A stretch of DNA of 64,000 nucleotides from Pithys albifrons albifrons (Eukaryota > Chordata > Aves > Passeriformes > Thamnophilidae): the NCBI RefSeq assembly GCF_047495875.1, contig NC_092464.1, forward strand, positions 26,196,865 to 26,260,864, read 5' to 3'. The notes under the pieces were generated by a model. It saw only the letters and a list, made by a program, of their open reading frames with translations. It was not told where the DNA came from and made no database searches. Every line of letters starts with the position of its first letter. The first letter of the stretch is position 1. The position numbers and the translations under genes are program-made. Below, in pieces: positions 1 through 13,400 of the stretch.

Positions 1-1048
1 AGATACCTTAGGCAGAGATATTAGATGCAGCCTGCGGTGCTTCCCATCTCGAGTTTGGCCCCCTTCAGCCGTGCCATGGCTCTGCAGGGGATTTGACATG
101 GAGGGAGCAAACAGCTTTGTGCACAGGCCTGTCTGTCCTATGGAAGAGCGGGATGCAGTTCCCAGATATGCTCACTTATAAGAACAAAACAAAACCTGTC
201 TAAAGGGAAAGGATTCTCATTTTTGAGTTTCCTCCTCTGCTTCCCACTTCCTGTCTAGGCCCAATGCAGCCTGAATTTATAAGGTTATGAAGGTTAATGA
301 AGGTTATGAAATGTAATGTACCCACAATGTCTCTTAAAATTGTAAAAAAGTAGGAAGAATTGCAAGTCTAAAACCTTGTTGCTGTATCCTCTGCTGCTAA
401 AGGATGGTAGGAATGAGCCATTTGAATTTTTCCAAAGCATTACTCTTTTCTTTGGCTGTCCATAAATTACATCACTTCTGCTCCCTGACACGTCTTGCAT
501 ATAGCGGAATTGCTTTTAACTGCCTTACAGAAGTTTTTCTAAATCTGATTATTGCAGAACAAAGACCATCAGAAAAAGCAGCTAAGGGTCAACTTCTAGC
601 TCCTAATCCATCTCTGACATTGAGAAGGTGCTTTACCATTTTTACAGTCAGTCATTGCTCTTACTTTCACTTCATATAAAAAAATGATTCTTGAAAGCAT
701 TGATTTTGATTCCTCAGAATTAAAATGTGCAACCCATCATGTTTCTAACAGTGAAGATATCTTTAAAGTATAAAAACTGCTCTGTGATCTTTGGATCATT
801 TTCTCTTGAATCATTTTATCTTGGTTGCTGTTTCTCCTAAAATGTTTGCAGTGCTTGGAAAAAAGAAAGAGAAATAGCTAATTTTGTGCCAAGAAAGCTT
901 CATAATCTCTTATTCCAGCCAATAAAATAATTGATCCCATTTGGCAAGAGTTTCACACTCTAAATTTCCACCCAAATGGGTGATTAAGTGCTGCACTTTC
1001 CTCTAGACATATTGGCTTCCAGCTATAGCCAGCAAAACGGGCCCCCTT
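1..1048. other. intergenic, no gene recognised
   Basis: No exon, RNA gene or recognisable transposon is seen here. Short open frames of 60-90 codons on both strands have no recognisable protein character. A tiny imperfect tandem repeat of about ten bases (unit close to AAGGTTATGA) occurs three times at 281-310. The region is AT-rich and otherwise unique in appearance. Confidence 0.6.
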
Positions 1049-1057
1049 GGCTAGTTA

Positions 1058-1372
1058 CGTATGTCTGTATGGCCAAACTTCGCGAACGAAGATTTGGGAA
1101 GGGCTGTCCCCACGTGGGTGTGCCCTTCCAGCCTGCGCAGTGGATTTTAGGTGAGGCTCAGCATGCGCAGAACTGGCCCCACCGTTTAAGTCCTGAGGTT
1201 CATCTGCCACGGCCAAACGAGCTTGGACGGTGCCAGTGGAGTCCTCAGGACTAGAATCTACAGCACCCGGCATTTCCCAGGAGGTCTCCCATCCAAGTAC
1301 TAATCCGGGGCTGACCCTGCTTAGCTTCCGAGATCTGACAGGATCGGATGTCAGGGAGGCTTTTAACTGCCC
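1058..1372 (-). mobile_element. 5S rRNA-derived SINE, copy 1
   Basis: Read on the minus strand, the first ~115 bases of this 315-base insertion align with the vertebrate 5S rRNA gene. They retain the internal RNA polymerase III control elements, box A (AAGCTAAGCAGGGT) and box C (TTAGTACTTGGATGGGAGAC). About 190 bases of non-5S body follow and are shared with the copies at 25896 and 32106. The body contains an A-run (four As here), an 8-base-pair stem GGAAGGGC/GCCCTTCC (1097-1104 with 1122-1129) enclosing the palindrome CCCACGTGGG, and a second hairpin CTTCG-TTCG-CGAAG (1078-1091). The insertion is flanked by the 9-base direct repeat GGCTAGTTA at 1049-1057 and 1373-1381, as expected of target-primed reverse transcription. 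Of the three copies this has the best preserved promoter and hairpins. It is not a functional 5S rRNA gene, because the 5' third of the 5S sequence is altered and a foreign body is attached. Confidence 0.85.
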
Positions 1373-1381
1373 GGCTAGTTA

Positions 1382-3934
1382 GTACCTATAGAAAATACCC
1401 CTCACTTCTCTAAAGTACTGTATATTGCTGCACTGATGACAGCACTGCCTGGAGAAATAGGAGTCAAGGACATTAGAGAAGTGAACTTGGTTGTGCCCCT
1501 AACTGAGAGCTGCTCAGCCCTGGGCAGGATTTGCAGAACTTGTGAGGTGTTTAGAGTCTTCAGTCACACTGGGAAGTCTGCACAGGTGTCTGTGTTGGTT
1601 GCTGCATTCTCCTGGAGTAGGAGAAAGGAGGTCAACAAAGCTGCAAAGATTCTCAGCCCCTGTCTCCTCCATGGCAGGAAGCCCTCTCCTTCCTAGGACC
1701 TGCTGCACTTAGGATTGGGAGTATGAGCAGCACTTGGCCAACTGTACCCAGCCAAGACATACAGTCAGAGAAAGCTGAAGGTTTCCACAAAGAGTCTCCT
1801 GTAAAATGAGACCGGGATCAGGCTTCTCCTGTGCAACCCCAACTGCAGGCCTGAGACTAGGGCTCTCTCTGGAGATAGGGCCTAAAGACTTTATCTGGAG
1901 TTGGACTGGGCCACTCAAGGGTGTTGGAGCAGCTGCATTGACTTGCTGCAGACCAAGCAGAGCTCTAGCAATGCTGCAAGGGGACCTTCCAATACCTTCA
2001 GCTCTGAAATACCACATCTCTGCTGTGACTATCTGTGGAAAAACAAACCCCAAACTAAAAAGGCATGTCTCACATGTAAGAGCTTGATTTAGCACTGAAT
2101 AGCTCTGCAGAGCATTAAGCTAATTTACATCTGGTTTTATAATATTTTCAAAATACCTCTGTGCATAGTTTCAGGAGACTTTCAAAAGTCAGTGCTGTGG
2201 TACACAAACACTTAAACAAGGTTTGTCAGGCTTGTGGAAATAGTTTCCTAATATTCCATTAACAAAATTAAAGTCAGGACCATATTTCTCTCTGGTGAAG
2301 GAGCAAGCAATTAGTAGCTACTATGGTTGCTAACCTTCACCAGCTCCATTTGTGCTGTTTCAAAAGAATCAGTGATAGTCTCTTCCCTTTAGGTGCACCA
2401 GTGCTGGTGCTGCAGAATGACTTTATTAGCTCTGGTAAATTTTTTGTTCTCAGTAATGAAGCTAGAGATATGGAAAGGGAAAAGATGAGAAAACCAGGAA
2501 GCAACACAGCACTATTGTGTGTTGCAAGTAGAGGAAGAAGATGCTCAGATTGCTGCTGAGGGCAATAGAATTACATCTGCTTCCACCAGCAAACAACTGG
2601 GACACCAGCAGTTAAGCCTCTTGGTAAAGCAGTTTGGGAGCCTACCTTGTTTCTTCTCCAGCCTCCTAATAATAACAGGTCAGAAGCTGGTAAAGATTTC
2701 ATAGAGATGTCCTTGGCAGTCTAACAACAACTTGATACCTGATAGGCCCAATGTAGGGGCTTGCAATTTTAGTGATGCAGCACAGCTGATGTAGACACAA
2801 ACTAGTATCAGTTCTCTGGGTTCAGACTGCCTGTTTTGGAAAATCTTCCTTTCTTCCTTCCTTCCTTCTCCTTCCCTAGCAGTCAAGATTTGAACTGCAC
2901 ACTCAGTTCAGAGGTAAAGCAATGTCACAGCTGCCCCACAGTCAGTTAATCCTCTGCCTTCATTCCTAACTGCTGCTGGGAAAGGGGGGACATAAATCTT
3001 CCTCTTCAATCGAACTAGCTGAAAAATAAGTACCAGGGCTTGGAAACAGGGTGGGGGTTTCCCATAGCAAGGTGAAATATTGTCTTCCCATTATGGCTGC
3101 AGCAATTCAATCTAGGTTTGAAGGTAATGAAAAATCTTCATTCATTAATCAGATATTGATTGATTGCTATTACATACTATGTCAACAATTTCTGCAAGGG
3201 AGCAAGAGCTCACTGAAATAAATCAGATTCAGAAGACTCAGTTAGAAGAAGTAAAAATTATGCCAATATACTACAGATTTCATTCTGGTGTTGTGCTAGA
3301 ATTGTTTATCATTAATTTTCAGTAATGCTAAATATTTTCTTTAGCAAAACCAGTACTATCAATTTCAAGAGGCAGCAGCTTCTCAGTTTTCCTCCCCATA
3401 TTGTAACTGTTCTTACTTAAAAGCCCATAATAGGGCCCTGTTTTTCACACTTATTAAACAGCACGAGAGCTGAAATACAAACTTTCTTCTGGGAGTAAAA
3501 TTTTGCAGTGTGTTTTAGTTGTATTCAAATAATCTGAGATCAGTTCTTGGCTCTGCCATAGCTTCTTGGCTAAAATCCTTTTCCATCTCTACCTTCTGGT
3601 GTGTACAATCAAGTGTGTGTAACTAGTCACACTTTTGTTTCACCTTGTGCCTATCTACATTATCAACTTTTTGCATGAAGCTGTACTTGTGAGCCGATCT
3701 AACACTCTACAGTTCAATCCTTATTGCTCTCAAGGATCATTGCAACATACATGATTATAAATAGAAATATTCTGAGGATTTGGAATGCAAATTTAGTGGG
3801 AAATGAAACAAATAGTATAGCCAACCTAGCTCTGGACTTGAGCTGCGGAACAAATAATTTTAAAAAAGTTTATATTTTTCAGATATTTTGTGAAATGATT
3901 GAAAATAAATTTAGTAAAAGAATTATAAATGCCT
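1382..3934. other. intergenic, no gene recognised
   Basis: No exon or RNA gene is seen. The first part (about 1430-2100) is richer in G and C and carries overlapping open frames of up to 128 codons on both strands. Their translations show no domain, signal peptide or repeat I recognise, so I do not call a gene. It could be an old unrecognised repeat. A short TTCC-rich pyrimidine tract lies at about 2845-2880. Confidence 0.5.
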
Positions 3935-4014
3935 AATCATAGAATCATAAAACAGTTTGTGTTAGAAGGGACCTTTAAAGGTCATCTAATCCAAGCCTCC
4001 TGCCATGAGCAATA
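3935..4014 (-). mobile_element. CR1 LINE 3' fragment
   Basis: On the plus strand this reads ATCATAGAATCATAA followed by the 'gaagggacctttaaaggtcatctaatccaa'-type block, which is the reverse complement of the 3' terminus of avian CR1 elements with their ATTCTATG-type end repeats. Only about 80 bases remain, so it is a severely 5'-truncated dead copy. CR1 copies are normally 5' truncated and lack long target-site duplications, which fits. Confidence 0.85.
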
Positions 4015-7000
4015 ACCACTCATATTTGAGTTTACTAAAGAGTAAAGTAGCTATTTCTCAAGATAAGGTTCTTTCCAATAATGCTTTTAAAGGATAAGAT
4101 TTTTTAAATAAGCATAAGTGACTCTTTCAGTTCTGAGAACTTAAAATTATTTTCTAAAACTTCTCAATTGAGATATTAATTGTGAAACTTTAGCTCTACT
4201 TTGTAACATTTGGGTGTGTTCATCTTGCATTTAAGCTAAGGCAGCTGAAGGTTGCAACAGGCAAAACTGCTTTCCCTGAGCTTGGTGACTCAAACTAGAT
4301 GAGAATCTCAGAGGATGAACTAAGAAGTTGATTTAGCCTTAACTTCATTCAAAAACCTTCATAACAAACAAATATTCCTGCATTGAGAATATCTCAACTG
4401 TGTATGAACTACACTAAGGTGGTATCATGAAAACTTTAATTCTCACATTATTCACTGCCTGGTTTCATTATCATTCTGCAGTTGAGGAGAAGAGCTAAGA
4501 TGAGAATTACAACCAGTTGTCAATAGTCCATTTTCAATAATAGCCTATTCTGTTGAATTTTTCTATGTAAAAATGTAAGGAATTAAAAACACAGGACTGT
4601 GGATCTTGTATTCAATTATTGATGGGATAAAGTGGTCTTTAGGAAGCACGGAAACAGTCCTGAATGACAGGAATTGCCCTGACTACTTCTATCTGAAAAC
4701 TACTCTAGGTTTTTGTGTGGTATTACCTCTGGTGATGGGTTTGAGTGAAGTGCCATAGGAGCTACCTTATCCTGGGAAGGGACCACACTAGAAATGAGAA
4801 CAGTTTCCCCCACAATTTTTAGGGATCAAAGATGTCAGAAGTCATCATTCCAAATTGAAGAGACATAAAAAATATTATCATCTTCAAAAATCCATTAACA
4901 TTGTCTTGACTGACTAATTTTCACATATCGTAGTATTCCCAAATTTGCCAGGTAAATCAGACAGTTGTTACAAGATCGTAGGAAATTTCTCTGTGCGAAA
5001 GTATTGAACAAGAAAATGTCATTGAGAGCAATTAATTGGAAGCTATCACTGTTACAGACTTGATATCTGAAGTAATGAAAGAGCTTTGCTAAAGCAGGAT
5101 GAGATGAATTAATTCCTCTCAGTATTATTCTGACTGTATCTTTCAAATGCAAATGAAATCCAGTTCTGACAATTCAGAATATTAAGTAAACTGTAAAGAG
5201 AACCAATGTGCTGCTTAAATGCTCAGTATGACAAACATCCTTTGAGCAATGTATCTTGCTGCATCCATTTAGGTGGTTTGGAAAGTTTCCCCAGGATCTG
5301 AGCTTCCCCTTGTCTCCAAGTTCTCAACAAGAAGGTCCTCCTTCTACTTGTCTTGTTCTGACAACACACTACTTGTAGCTGCTATAGGTTTTATAAGCTC
5401 AATCTGAATGTGGAGCGTAGGGAAAATATACCTGCAGAAATGGTACTAGAGAGCTTATACAAACACCTTAATTAATGGGATTCTCTTAAAGGTGATTAGA
5501 TATTCTATCTGAACCTATTCCCTTCACTGCTTCAGCCACTTGTATTACAATAGGTATTTTTCAGAAAAAAAAAAAACATCAACACAAATGTCTATGTCTG
5601 TGGCTTTCTAGGTCTAAATATCATCCAAGTATGTTTGGCTTTGTGCAGTGGTTGGATGGCTTTTGGATGGGACTGGTGCTCTGCAGGAGCAGCAAACCTC
5701 GGGTCTGTGCAAGACAGAGACGTGCCTTTACAGAGCAGCAAGCTGTGTTAGCTGCACAGGTCAGCTACAGGGGGTCTGATGCAGCAGCAACACTACAGGA
5801 TGGTTGGAATTTTGGCTGCTTTTTCTGGTGGTTTTTGTTTCTTTATTTGCTTTAATATTTTTGAGAAATAATACATCTTTGCACTGTTTTAGGAAATTCT
5901 GAATTTTTCCCATTTTTTCCGAGGCATCTCCCCATGAAGAAAAAGTATCTGTTTTTTTAGCATAAATAGAAGATGGAATAACATTTGCACTATGTCCTGA
6001 ACAATCTAATTCCCAGTGGTTACACAAAGCAGGAGAAACGTGAAGCCATGATAAAGATTGATCTTCAACTGAAAAAAAAAAAGTGAATAGAAAAAACAGT
6101 TTTGCAACAACAAAAAAGAAAATTACAGCTTTTGAGTGTGAGTGGATTACATGCATTATTAATCTGCATCCATATGAGAGACCAAAGAAATTTCTGCCAG
6201 TAGATGAGGCCCCCAAATATCAATATTTGTTTGGCTGCCAGAGAAAAGCAAATAATAGCAGCCAGAGGGCATGAATTTCTTGAATTACAGCTCTTTTCAT
6301 TAGCTAATACCCAGGAGGGTTCCTCTGGATGTGGAGAAATGCTAGCTGTGATCACATGAGAGCAGGGAATCAGAGAGGATGAAGTCTTTATGAATGCAAG
6401 AGAATAACAACTCCTGGATAGACAAACAGATGTCATGCCTTTGTTCCCTTTCAGATCCTGAGGGCGGTTTCCAAATCAAAGAGGAAATAATGTATGATGG
6501 TTCTAAAACTTCTCCTTTGAACCAAAATTGATTCATCTCAGCAATATTTTATTTATAACAACAGAGCACCGTTTTTGTCATCTATTGTCTGTGACTGCCA
6601 TGTTAATTTTTCTTTCAGTGGAGTTGTTTGTGATTCATTGCAGACTGTCATCTGCTGGGGAGGAAAATAATGACTCCTGTGAAAGTACATATAGATGGCA
6701 CAAGCTTTGTGGCATTTGCACTCTGTGCTATGGGCAAAGTATTTCACAGTGAAATGGAACAGGTGCTGAACATGTTGAACCTGTCAATGGGCATTTTGCT
6801 AAATGTTTGGAGGATGCAATTTGATAATCCAGTTACTGGCATCATTCCCTCATCCCTAACCAGTATCACTCGGCAGAAGTGAGGCTTGAGGCGAAATCTG
6901 AAAAAGGAGAATGCACAGCATGTAAAATACTACAGTGGGATCCTTGAGTCATAGGGAAGGGGTTATATGAGGAAATTATTTGGTCAGAAAAGCAAACAGA

Positions 7001-7089
7001 CGATTGGCATTGCTCAGGGTGAAGGAGAAGAAATACTCATGCGAAACAATATTGAGGTGGATCTTCAAAACCTGCCTTTAAAAAATCCG
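4015..7089. other. intergenic, no gene recognised
   Basis: This AT-rich stretch has no recognised exon or repeat. Open frames around 5631-5855, 5761-6216 (minus) and 6065-6436 (minus) are low-complexity or hydrophobic translations of T-rich DNA and have no family resemblance I can identify. Confidence 0.5.
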
Positions 7090-7487
7090 GAGAAAGGCAA
7101 TGAAGCTAGTGAAGGAGCAGCTGAGAGAGCTGGAGTTGTTTAGTTTGGACAAATGGAGGCTTAGGGTTGACCTTATTGCTCTCTACAGCTACTGGAAAGG
7201 AGGCGGAGAGACATTTCTTCTCCCAGGCAACCAGCACAGGATGAGAGGGCAGTCTTAAGCTGTGTTAGGGGTGGCTTAGGTTGGACATTAGGAGGAATTT
7301 CTTTGTGATTAAATATAGAAATGGGCTTCACAGAGAGGTGGTGGAGTCGCTGTCCCTGGAGGTGTTTAAGGAAAGACTGAACATGGCACTTAGCACCATG
7401 GTCCAGTTGTCATGGTGATGTTTGGTCATAGCTTGGACAAATGATCTCAGGGGTCTTTTCCAACCTAACCGATTCCATAACTCTGTA
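7090..7487 (+). mobile_element. CR1 LINE 3' fragment
   Basis: The segment follows the avian CR1 3' region in order: the block encoding the C-terminus of the reverse-transcriptase ORF (GAGAGAGCTGGAGTTGTTTA, then GACCTTATTGCTCTCTACA), the 'ttctcccaggcaaccagcacaggatgagagg' block, the 'ggtggtggagtcgctgtccctggaggtgtttaa' block, and the terminal 'ggtcttttccaacctaac' with a degenerate ATTCTATG-like end. Substitutions and small deletions throughout show that it is an old, inactive copy in plus orientation. Confidence 0.9.
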
Positions 7488-10400
7488 CAGGGGAACAGTC
7501 CAAGTTCCATCAAATCAATTTATATGTCAAGGGGTTGCATGGCTCAGACAGAGCATCACTTTCTTTACATTTCCCATATTTCTCTGCTTTGGGCTGTAAC
7601 ACAAATTTAAATATTTGTGATTTAGTTCTTGTTTAAATACAACTTGCATCTTTTCTCTGGTGTAGGTAGTTTTATCCATGCATATTTAAATTAAATCAGT
7701 GATTTGCAGCACCAAGTAAGGAACCTACTGGGTTAGTTTGCTGATGCATTTTCAGGGAATATTTGTAATATTCCTTGGAAGCAATCTTACCTTGTTTAAT
7801 ATAGTGTTCATCTGCTCAATCAATTTATGTTTCCAAGAGTCAACTTGCAATTCAACATAGCAATTTTGTGCTAGTAAGATTTTCTGCTTATGGTATTAAA
7901 TAATCATTATAATGTCTCAAAGGATAGGTATTATACAGCAAATTGAAATCTCAAAACATATGGTATTATGGAAAAGAAAATAAATTTCTGAAAAACAAGT
8001 TGTAAACCATAGCATTTTTCCAAATGCAAAGTAATCCTTAACCAAAGTAGAAACTAATTGCAATGAATGTTAGTAATTTAGAGCATGATAACAGCTATAC
8101 ACAGTCAAATGTAAATAAAATATTGGGTACTTGAATCACTTTCCTGGTCAAGAAACATAGAGCAAGCATATTCAAATACAAATTACTCCTCATACTGGTA
8201 AAAAGGCACCTGGAGACCTATCACCTGACTCTTCTGGATGCTTTCTCATTCTTGGATAGGATGGATATACAGGCTAATGAGTAGTCTAAACAGGTGCAAA
8301 TTCTGTGTTATGAAGTTGTAAGAAGATATCATTTTAAAATGTGAGTACATCATTCCACATTGCTAATGGTTTTTGTTGTCCTGGCGGTTTTTATTCCAAG
8401 TGCTTGGTTTCACCAAAACTGAGAGAGGGATTATTTGTTGCTGTTTATTTTCTAGACATACTCTCAGATATCAGAAATGTCCATCACACAACATGGGAAA
8501 GGAATGATAAGAAGGGGTATTCAAGGCACCAAGCACTTAATCAGGAGCTATGATTTCCTGGCATAGACAAACAACAGAATCAATATTAAGCACAGAGGCA
8601 GACAACAAAGTTTTTGTCACCTCCTTACTTGACATGTATTTGCTGAGAATAGTATTTCACACACACTTACTGACTTACAATCACATTTTCAAAGTTTCAT
8701 ATCCTTATTTTAACAAATTACATAGCAGTTCTTTCAGTTATTGTGTACATGGAAGTTATCTTTTCCTTCTGAAGAATGACCATGTTATGCATTTTCAGGA
8801 CAGGTACTTCACAAGATGGAACAAAATGAAAGACACACCTATAAATTAGAAATACCCTACTCAGTATAGCATATGTTGTTTTTCCTACTGATTAGCTTTC
8901 CACTAATTGTATACCACTCTGCTGTTTTACTGTTAATAGAATTTAACAAAACCAATTTTCCACATCTTGTGAGTGAAATATGGACTGATATTCTAGAGAA
9001 TGTGCAAAGAAGAAAAAACCTATTAGAATTGTTACCTTCTTTATTAATAAAGAAGGCAATATCCAGAATAACTTTTGCTGTATGTGTGCATGTGCATGTG
9101 TGCATTAATACACAAATTGCGCGATTTGCCTGAGGGACTCTTACCTAGAAGATTATATTATCTTAAAGCATAGTAATTCAACTGCTTCCACTCACCTAGA
9201 CATAATCTTCATGAAGCAAGCCATTGCTTGGCATCTACAGTGCATTTCTGAGCAATTAGCAAACAAATAAATAGGGCCAGAAAAAAACATTTTCAAATTA
9301 GGTGTAAAACAACCATGGTTTACTCCTCCACAAGCAGATAGGATCACATCATGTTGGGAATAGTGTGTAGGAATAGTGTGCAAGAGGTGAATCCATCTTG
9401 TTTTGAAGATATTTGAAATGATTCATTTTGCTGAGAAGATTTTATTGACATATTATGTTGTGACATTTTGCTTCATTGTGTGTCTCTTTTTTCAGCTGCA
9501 AGTGATTTTAGAACATTATAGTAAAAACAACACTGAGTAAGACTACATTAAGTCTATCCATTCTAAACCACTATTTTTATTTGTTTTGTAAGTTTCTGGA
9601 GCAATCAGATAGTGGGATGAAACCTGTCATGTTTTGTTATTGAGGGTTTTTTAAAACTATCAGCTAAAAACTTTCCTACTTTTTGGGATGACTAAATATG
9701 TGGTGGTTTTGGTTTTTTTTAATCCATCAGTTCTGCTAATTTTTAAAAATTTATATTGCAAAACCAAAGAAAATCCATCAATCACACAGGATTTAAAGCT
9801 CAAATTTGACTTTTAAGTGCATTGTAGGAAAGGCATGGAGAAAATAGGAGCTATGCAAAAAGAATGTGTGACTGAGAGATCCTCCCAGGCAATAGCCCAA
9901 CAGTCAGCACCAATAAATAGAGAGCAGCTATAGCTTTTCTGTGGCAAGGGGGGAGAGGCTACATGGCCCTCCACTGTTAGGAAAACGTCTTTAACATTCG
10001 ACTTTCTCATTCACCTTCACATCTTCTAGTGCCTTCCTTTTGCCATCATGTCTAGCTGTATCCAGGCTGACCATAAGCCTTGCTCATCTCTTTCATTTTC
10101 ACATTAATTTCTAATTATTTTGTGCTTATTTCTGATTCTGTAACAGAAGAAAAAGTCTAAATACATAAAACCATATCCCCATGTATGTCTGACAGGAAAG
10201 CATATTTTCCTGGTTTGTTTAGAGCATGCTAAGAGTTAGTCCTGGCATGGTGTGACACAAGGGGAAAGGCGGACTGTGATCATCCTTTAACCATGTGATG
10301 GAGCCCCTGTCCAAAAGGACAGACTGCACTGTACCAGATATCAACTTGCACTCTCCTTGAATCATTTGCCAAAACCCATGGAAGTCCCAAGGGTGAGCTC

Positions 10401-13400
10401 CCACTTCACCTCAAGTAGTGAGACAGGAAATGATGAAAGATGAACTTTTTCTGCAGAACTAGATCTCTGGAAAACTGTGTAAATCACTGAGGAAATTAGT
10501 CTAACCTGGGAGAGTCCCAGCTGAACAGCATCTAGAACCCACCCTGAAGCCAAACCAGAATGCAAAATACCTAAAAGGCTCTCAGCTGCCAGACATAACT
10601 GACTAAATAAACTTGTCAGTTTTAGTGGAAATTAGGAGTACCTTTATTTGCACTTTGAAGTTTGCCTCATTCTCTTTATCCCTATACCCCTTTCCCCCTG
10701 AAGCTTAAGCATGTTTCATTTGTATTCCTGGCCAGACCTTTGATACTGTGCCTCTCTCTTCAGTGAGCATGTATCAACAGATGGTCCAAGCCCCCACATT
10801 TGCATGTCTATGTCATTATAACAGGTCCATTTCTATGCTTTTTTTTTGTGCCGGCTCATGCTCAAAACCAATTCAAACATCTTCATCTTGGCCAGCCCAG
10901 TTCCACACCTGCACATGGATACTAGCTAACATCAATACCAATTTCCATCCCTTCTTAATGATACTGAATGACATGGGAATGTTCCAGCAGCATTGCATTC
11001 AGTATTTTCCTAAGAGACTCTTTTGTTATAAGAAAGCTATTTCCCTACTTTTCTCAGCAACAGCTGCAAACCACACATCTGTAATGATTATTTCAAGTGT
11101 CTTCTATGCCATCTTACTTGGGACCACAATCTTGTTTTCTGGCTAGGTGATTCCCAAAGCATGATAAGACTGTCCCTAGATGTGGGCAACCATGCTTTCA
11201 CTTGGTATGACGTCTACCTTTCTTTCTGTGACCCACCTATTCCCCACTGGACACACATATTTGGCTGCAACTAACTGAAGGCAATTTTTATAATTCACAG
11301 TGGTGTCTAGCTCCCCCTTCAGAAGCTGAACTTCTTTGTTTTTATTACAGAAGCTAACCTGACATTTCGCCTGCTCACATTTGCCTTCCAACGTCAGTCC
11401 CAATGATTTCAACAACAGTGAGTCATATTCCATACCAAATCATATTAAATTATGATATCGTGACTCAGAGATGAAAGGGAGTAATTTGCATTTTAGTGGG
11501 GTATTGACAGCAATTGAATTGAAAAAAGTCTGTTACTAACTTTCCTTCAACTTTGGTTAAATCATTAGCATATGTAAAAAATTCAGGCAATCGAATGGAT
11601 TAGACATTTCCATAGATATTAGTACAGGTGTAAACATACTCCCTTGAGGTAATCCATGTTATTGTCCTACAACCTGATTGTGGGACAATTGTGTTTACAG
11701 TGTATTAGAATAAAAATCTGCCACACTACTTAACATTGTTTTATCATGCTGTGTTTTTGAAGTGGCACCTGTAATGGTGAACAGTGTCCTTATTACTGGG
11801 ATACTCAAAAATATCGCCTCAACAACCACAGTCATTGTAAATCCATTTTTCATATGCTAAATATGCTCCATATCCTGATCAATATATGCTTTTCCTGAAT
11901 AGAACAAAGCTTTGGGGAATAAGACATTAGGCTGAGCTGTTTGCAGAGCTTACAAAGATATTCATCTCAAGCATTCACTACTGGTTCTGTGTTTTGTGAA
12001 GTGAACATATTGCCATATTTCAAGAACTGTGTGTTGCATTTAATCATGAAACTGACTCAGGGTCCTTTGTGCTTAGGGCAGCAGTCATCTCTTTTTTTCA
12101 ACAGAAAAAACAACCTGTGAATTTCAAGACAAAAATGACACCTTAAGGCACCCTAAATGTCATTAATCATTCAGAAGGTAGGAAAGCCAGACATTGAAAA
12201 TGCGACTAGATTTTCTCCTCTCCCTGTGCATGTTCTCTGTCATTAACTGTATGATCACATACTTTTCTTAATATAACACAGTAATTTAATTAAACTCCCC
12301 AGATTACTGGATGTGTGTGGATATGGTACCAATTACAACTTACTGCATGCTCCATCTCTCTGTATGTATGTATATTATTCCGGAAATCTGGTCATTTTCT
12401 GCAGACCCTCCTGGGCAGGTCTTATCTGTGTAGGTTTTGTTTTTGTGTTTAATAGGAGTCCCTATTCTTGAAGAAATCTGACAATGTAAATAGAGACAGC
12501 AATGGATGGAGCACAGAAGAAAATAATCTTCATCTTTTTTCTGGCCATCTCTTCTGGGCAGTGGATGAAGTTGGCCTTAATGGAAATATTTCACCTCCGG
12601 GTTGCACACAGAGCTTTTTGTGAGCTTTATAAGAGTAGCCTTGTCCATCCCATAGTGTGGCAGGACTATCACAAGAGAAGGATGGCAGGGAACTCACTGA
12701 AGATGAAGATACTGACAGACTCAAAACATTTGTATTTCAAGTCTACCACTACAAAAAAAAAAGGCAGAGAAATGCCTCATTCATACAGCTCACAAAAAAC
12801 TAGAGAATGACCACTCTGAAACTTGCTTCTGACACCTCATCTCTTCCATTCAATCCTGGTCTACATAGAAAGAGACAGAGTTTAATTTTAAAGTCCCAAC
12901 CTGGAGAGCATTGTACAGCTGCACTTTGGTGACAGCACTGTGTAAAACCACTCCTGCCTGTGCAGACGTGCCAGGGATAAGGGGGAAGGATCCATGAGGA
13001 AGAACGAGCTGGAAGGGAATTTTGCAATGTATAGGAATTAAGTCTTTGCTGCTTTGATGGTTATATTGTTTCTTTACTAACATGCTTGGTTGCATTTAAA
13101 TATTGCTTCAAGTAATCAAGGCTAAAGAATGCAAAGATGTTCTCATGATCTTTGAGATAGGGACTGAACCCGTCAATCTTGTTATTAGCAGTAACTTGGC
13201 CTGGTGTATGACTTCCTATTAGAAAATAAGTAGCCAATCTGCAAACCACTCTGGGGACTAAATCCAGGCTTTCAGAGATGTAGTTTTCAAGGGACAAAAG
13301 AGTTTCCTGGAACAAACCCAGGCAAGAAAAGAGAAATTCAACATAAACCCAGCAAAGATATTGCACTCTCATCAATTCCTTCAGGTCTGACCAGGTTCTC

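Noticed and set aside
1709..2095. 128-codon minus-strand ORF in a GC-richer patch
   Set aside because: There is no recognisable domain, an overlapping open frame exists on the other strand, and no splice or promoter context was seen.
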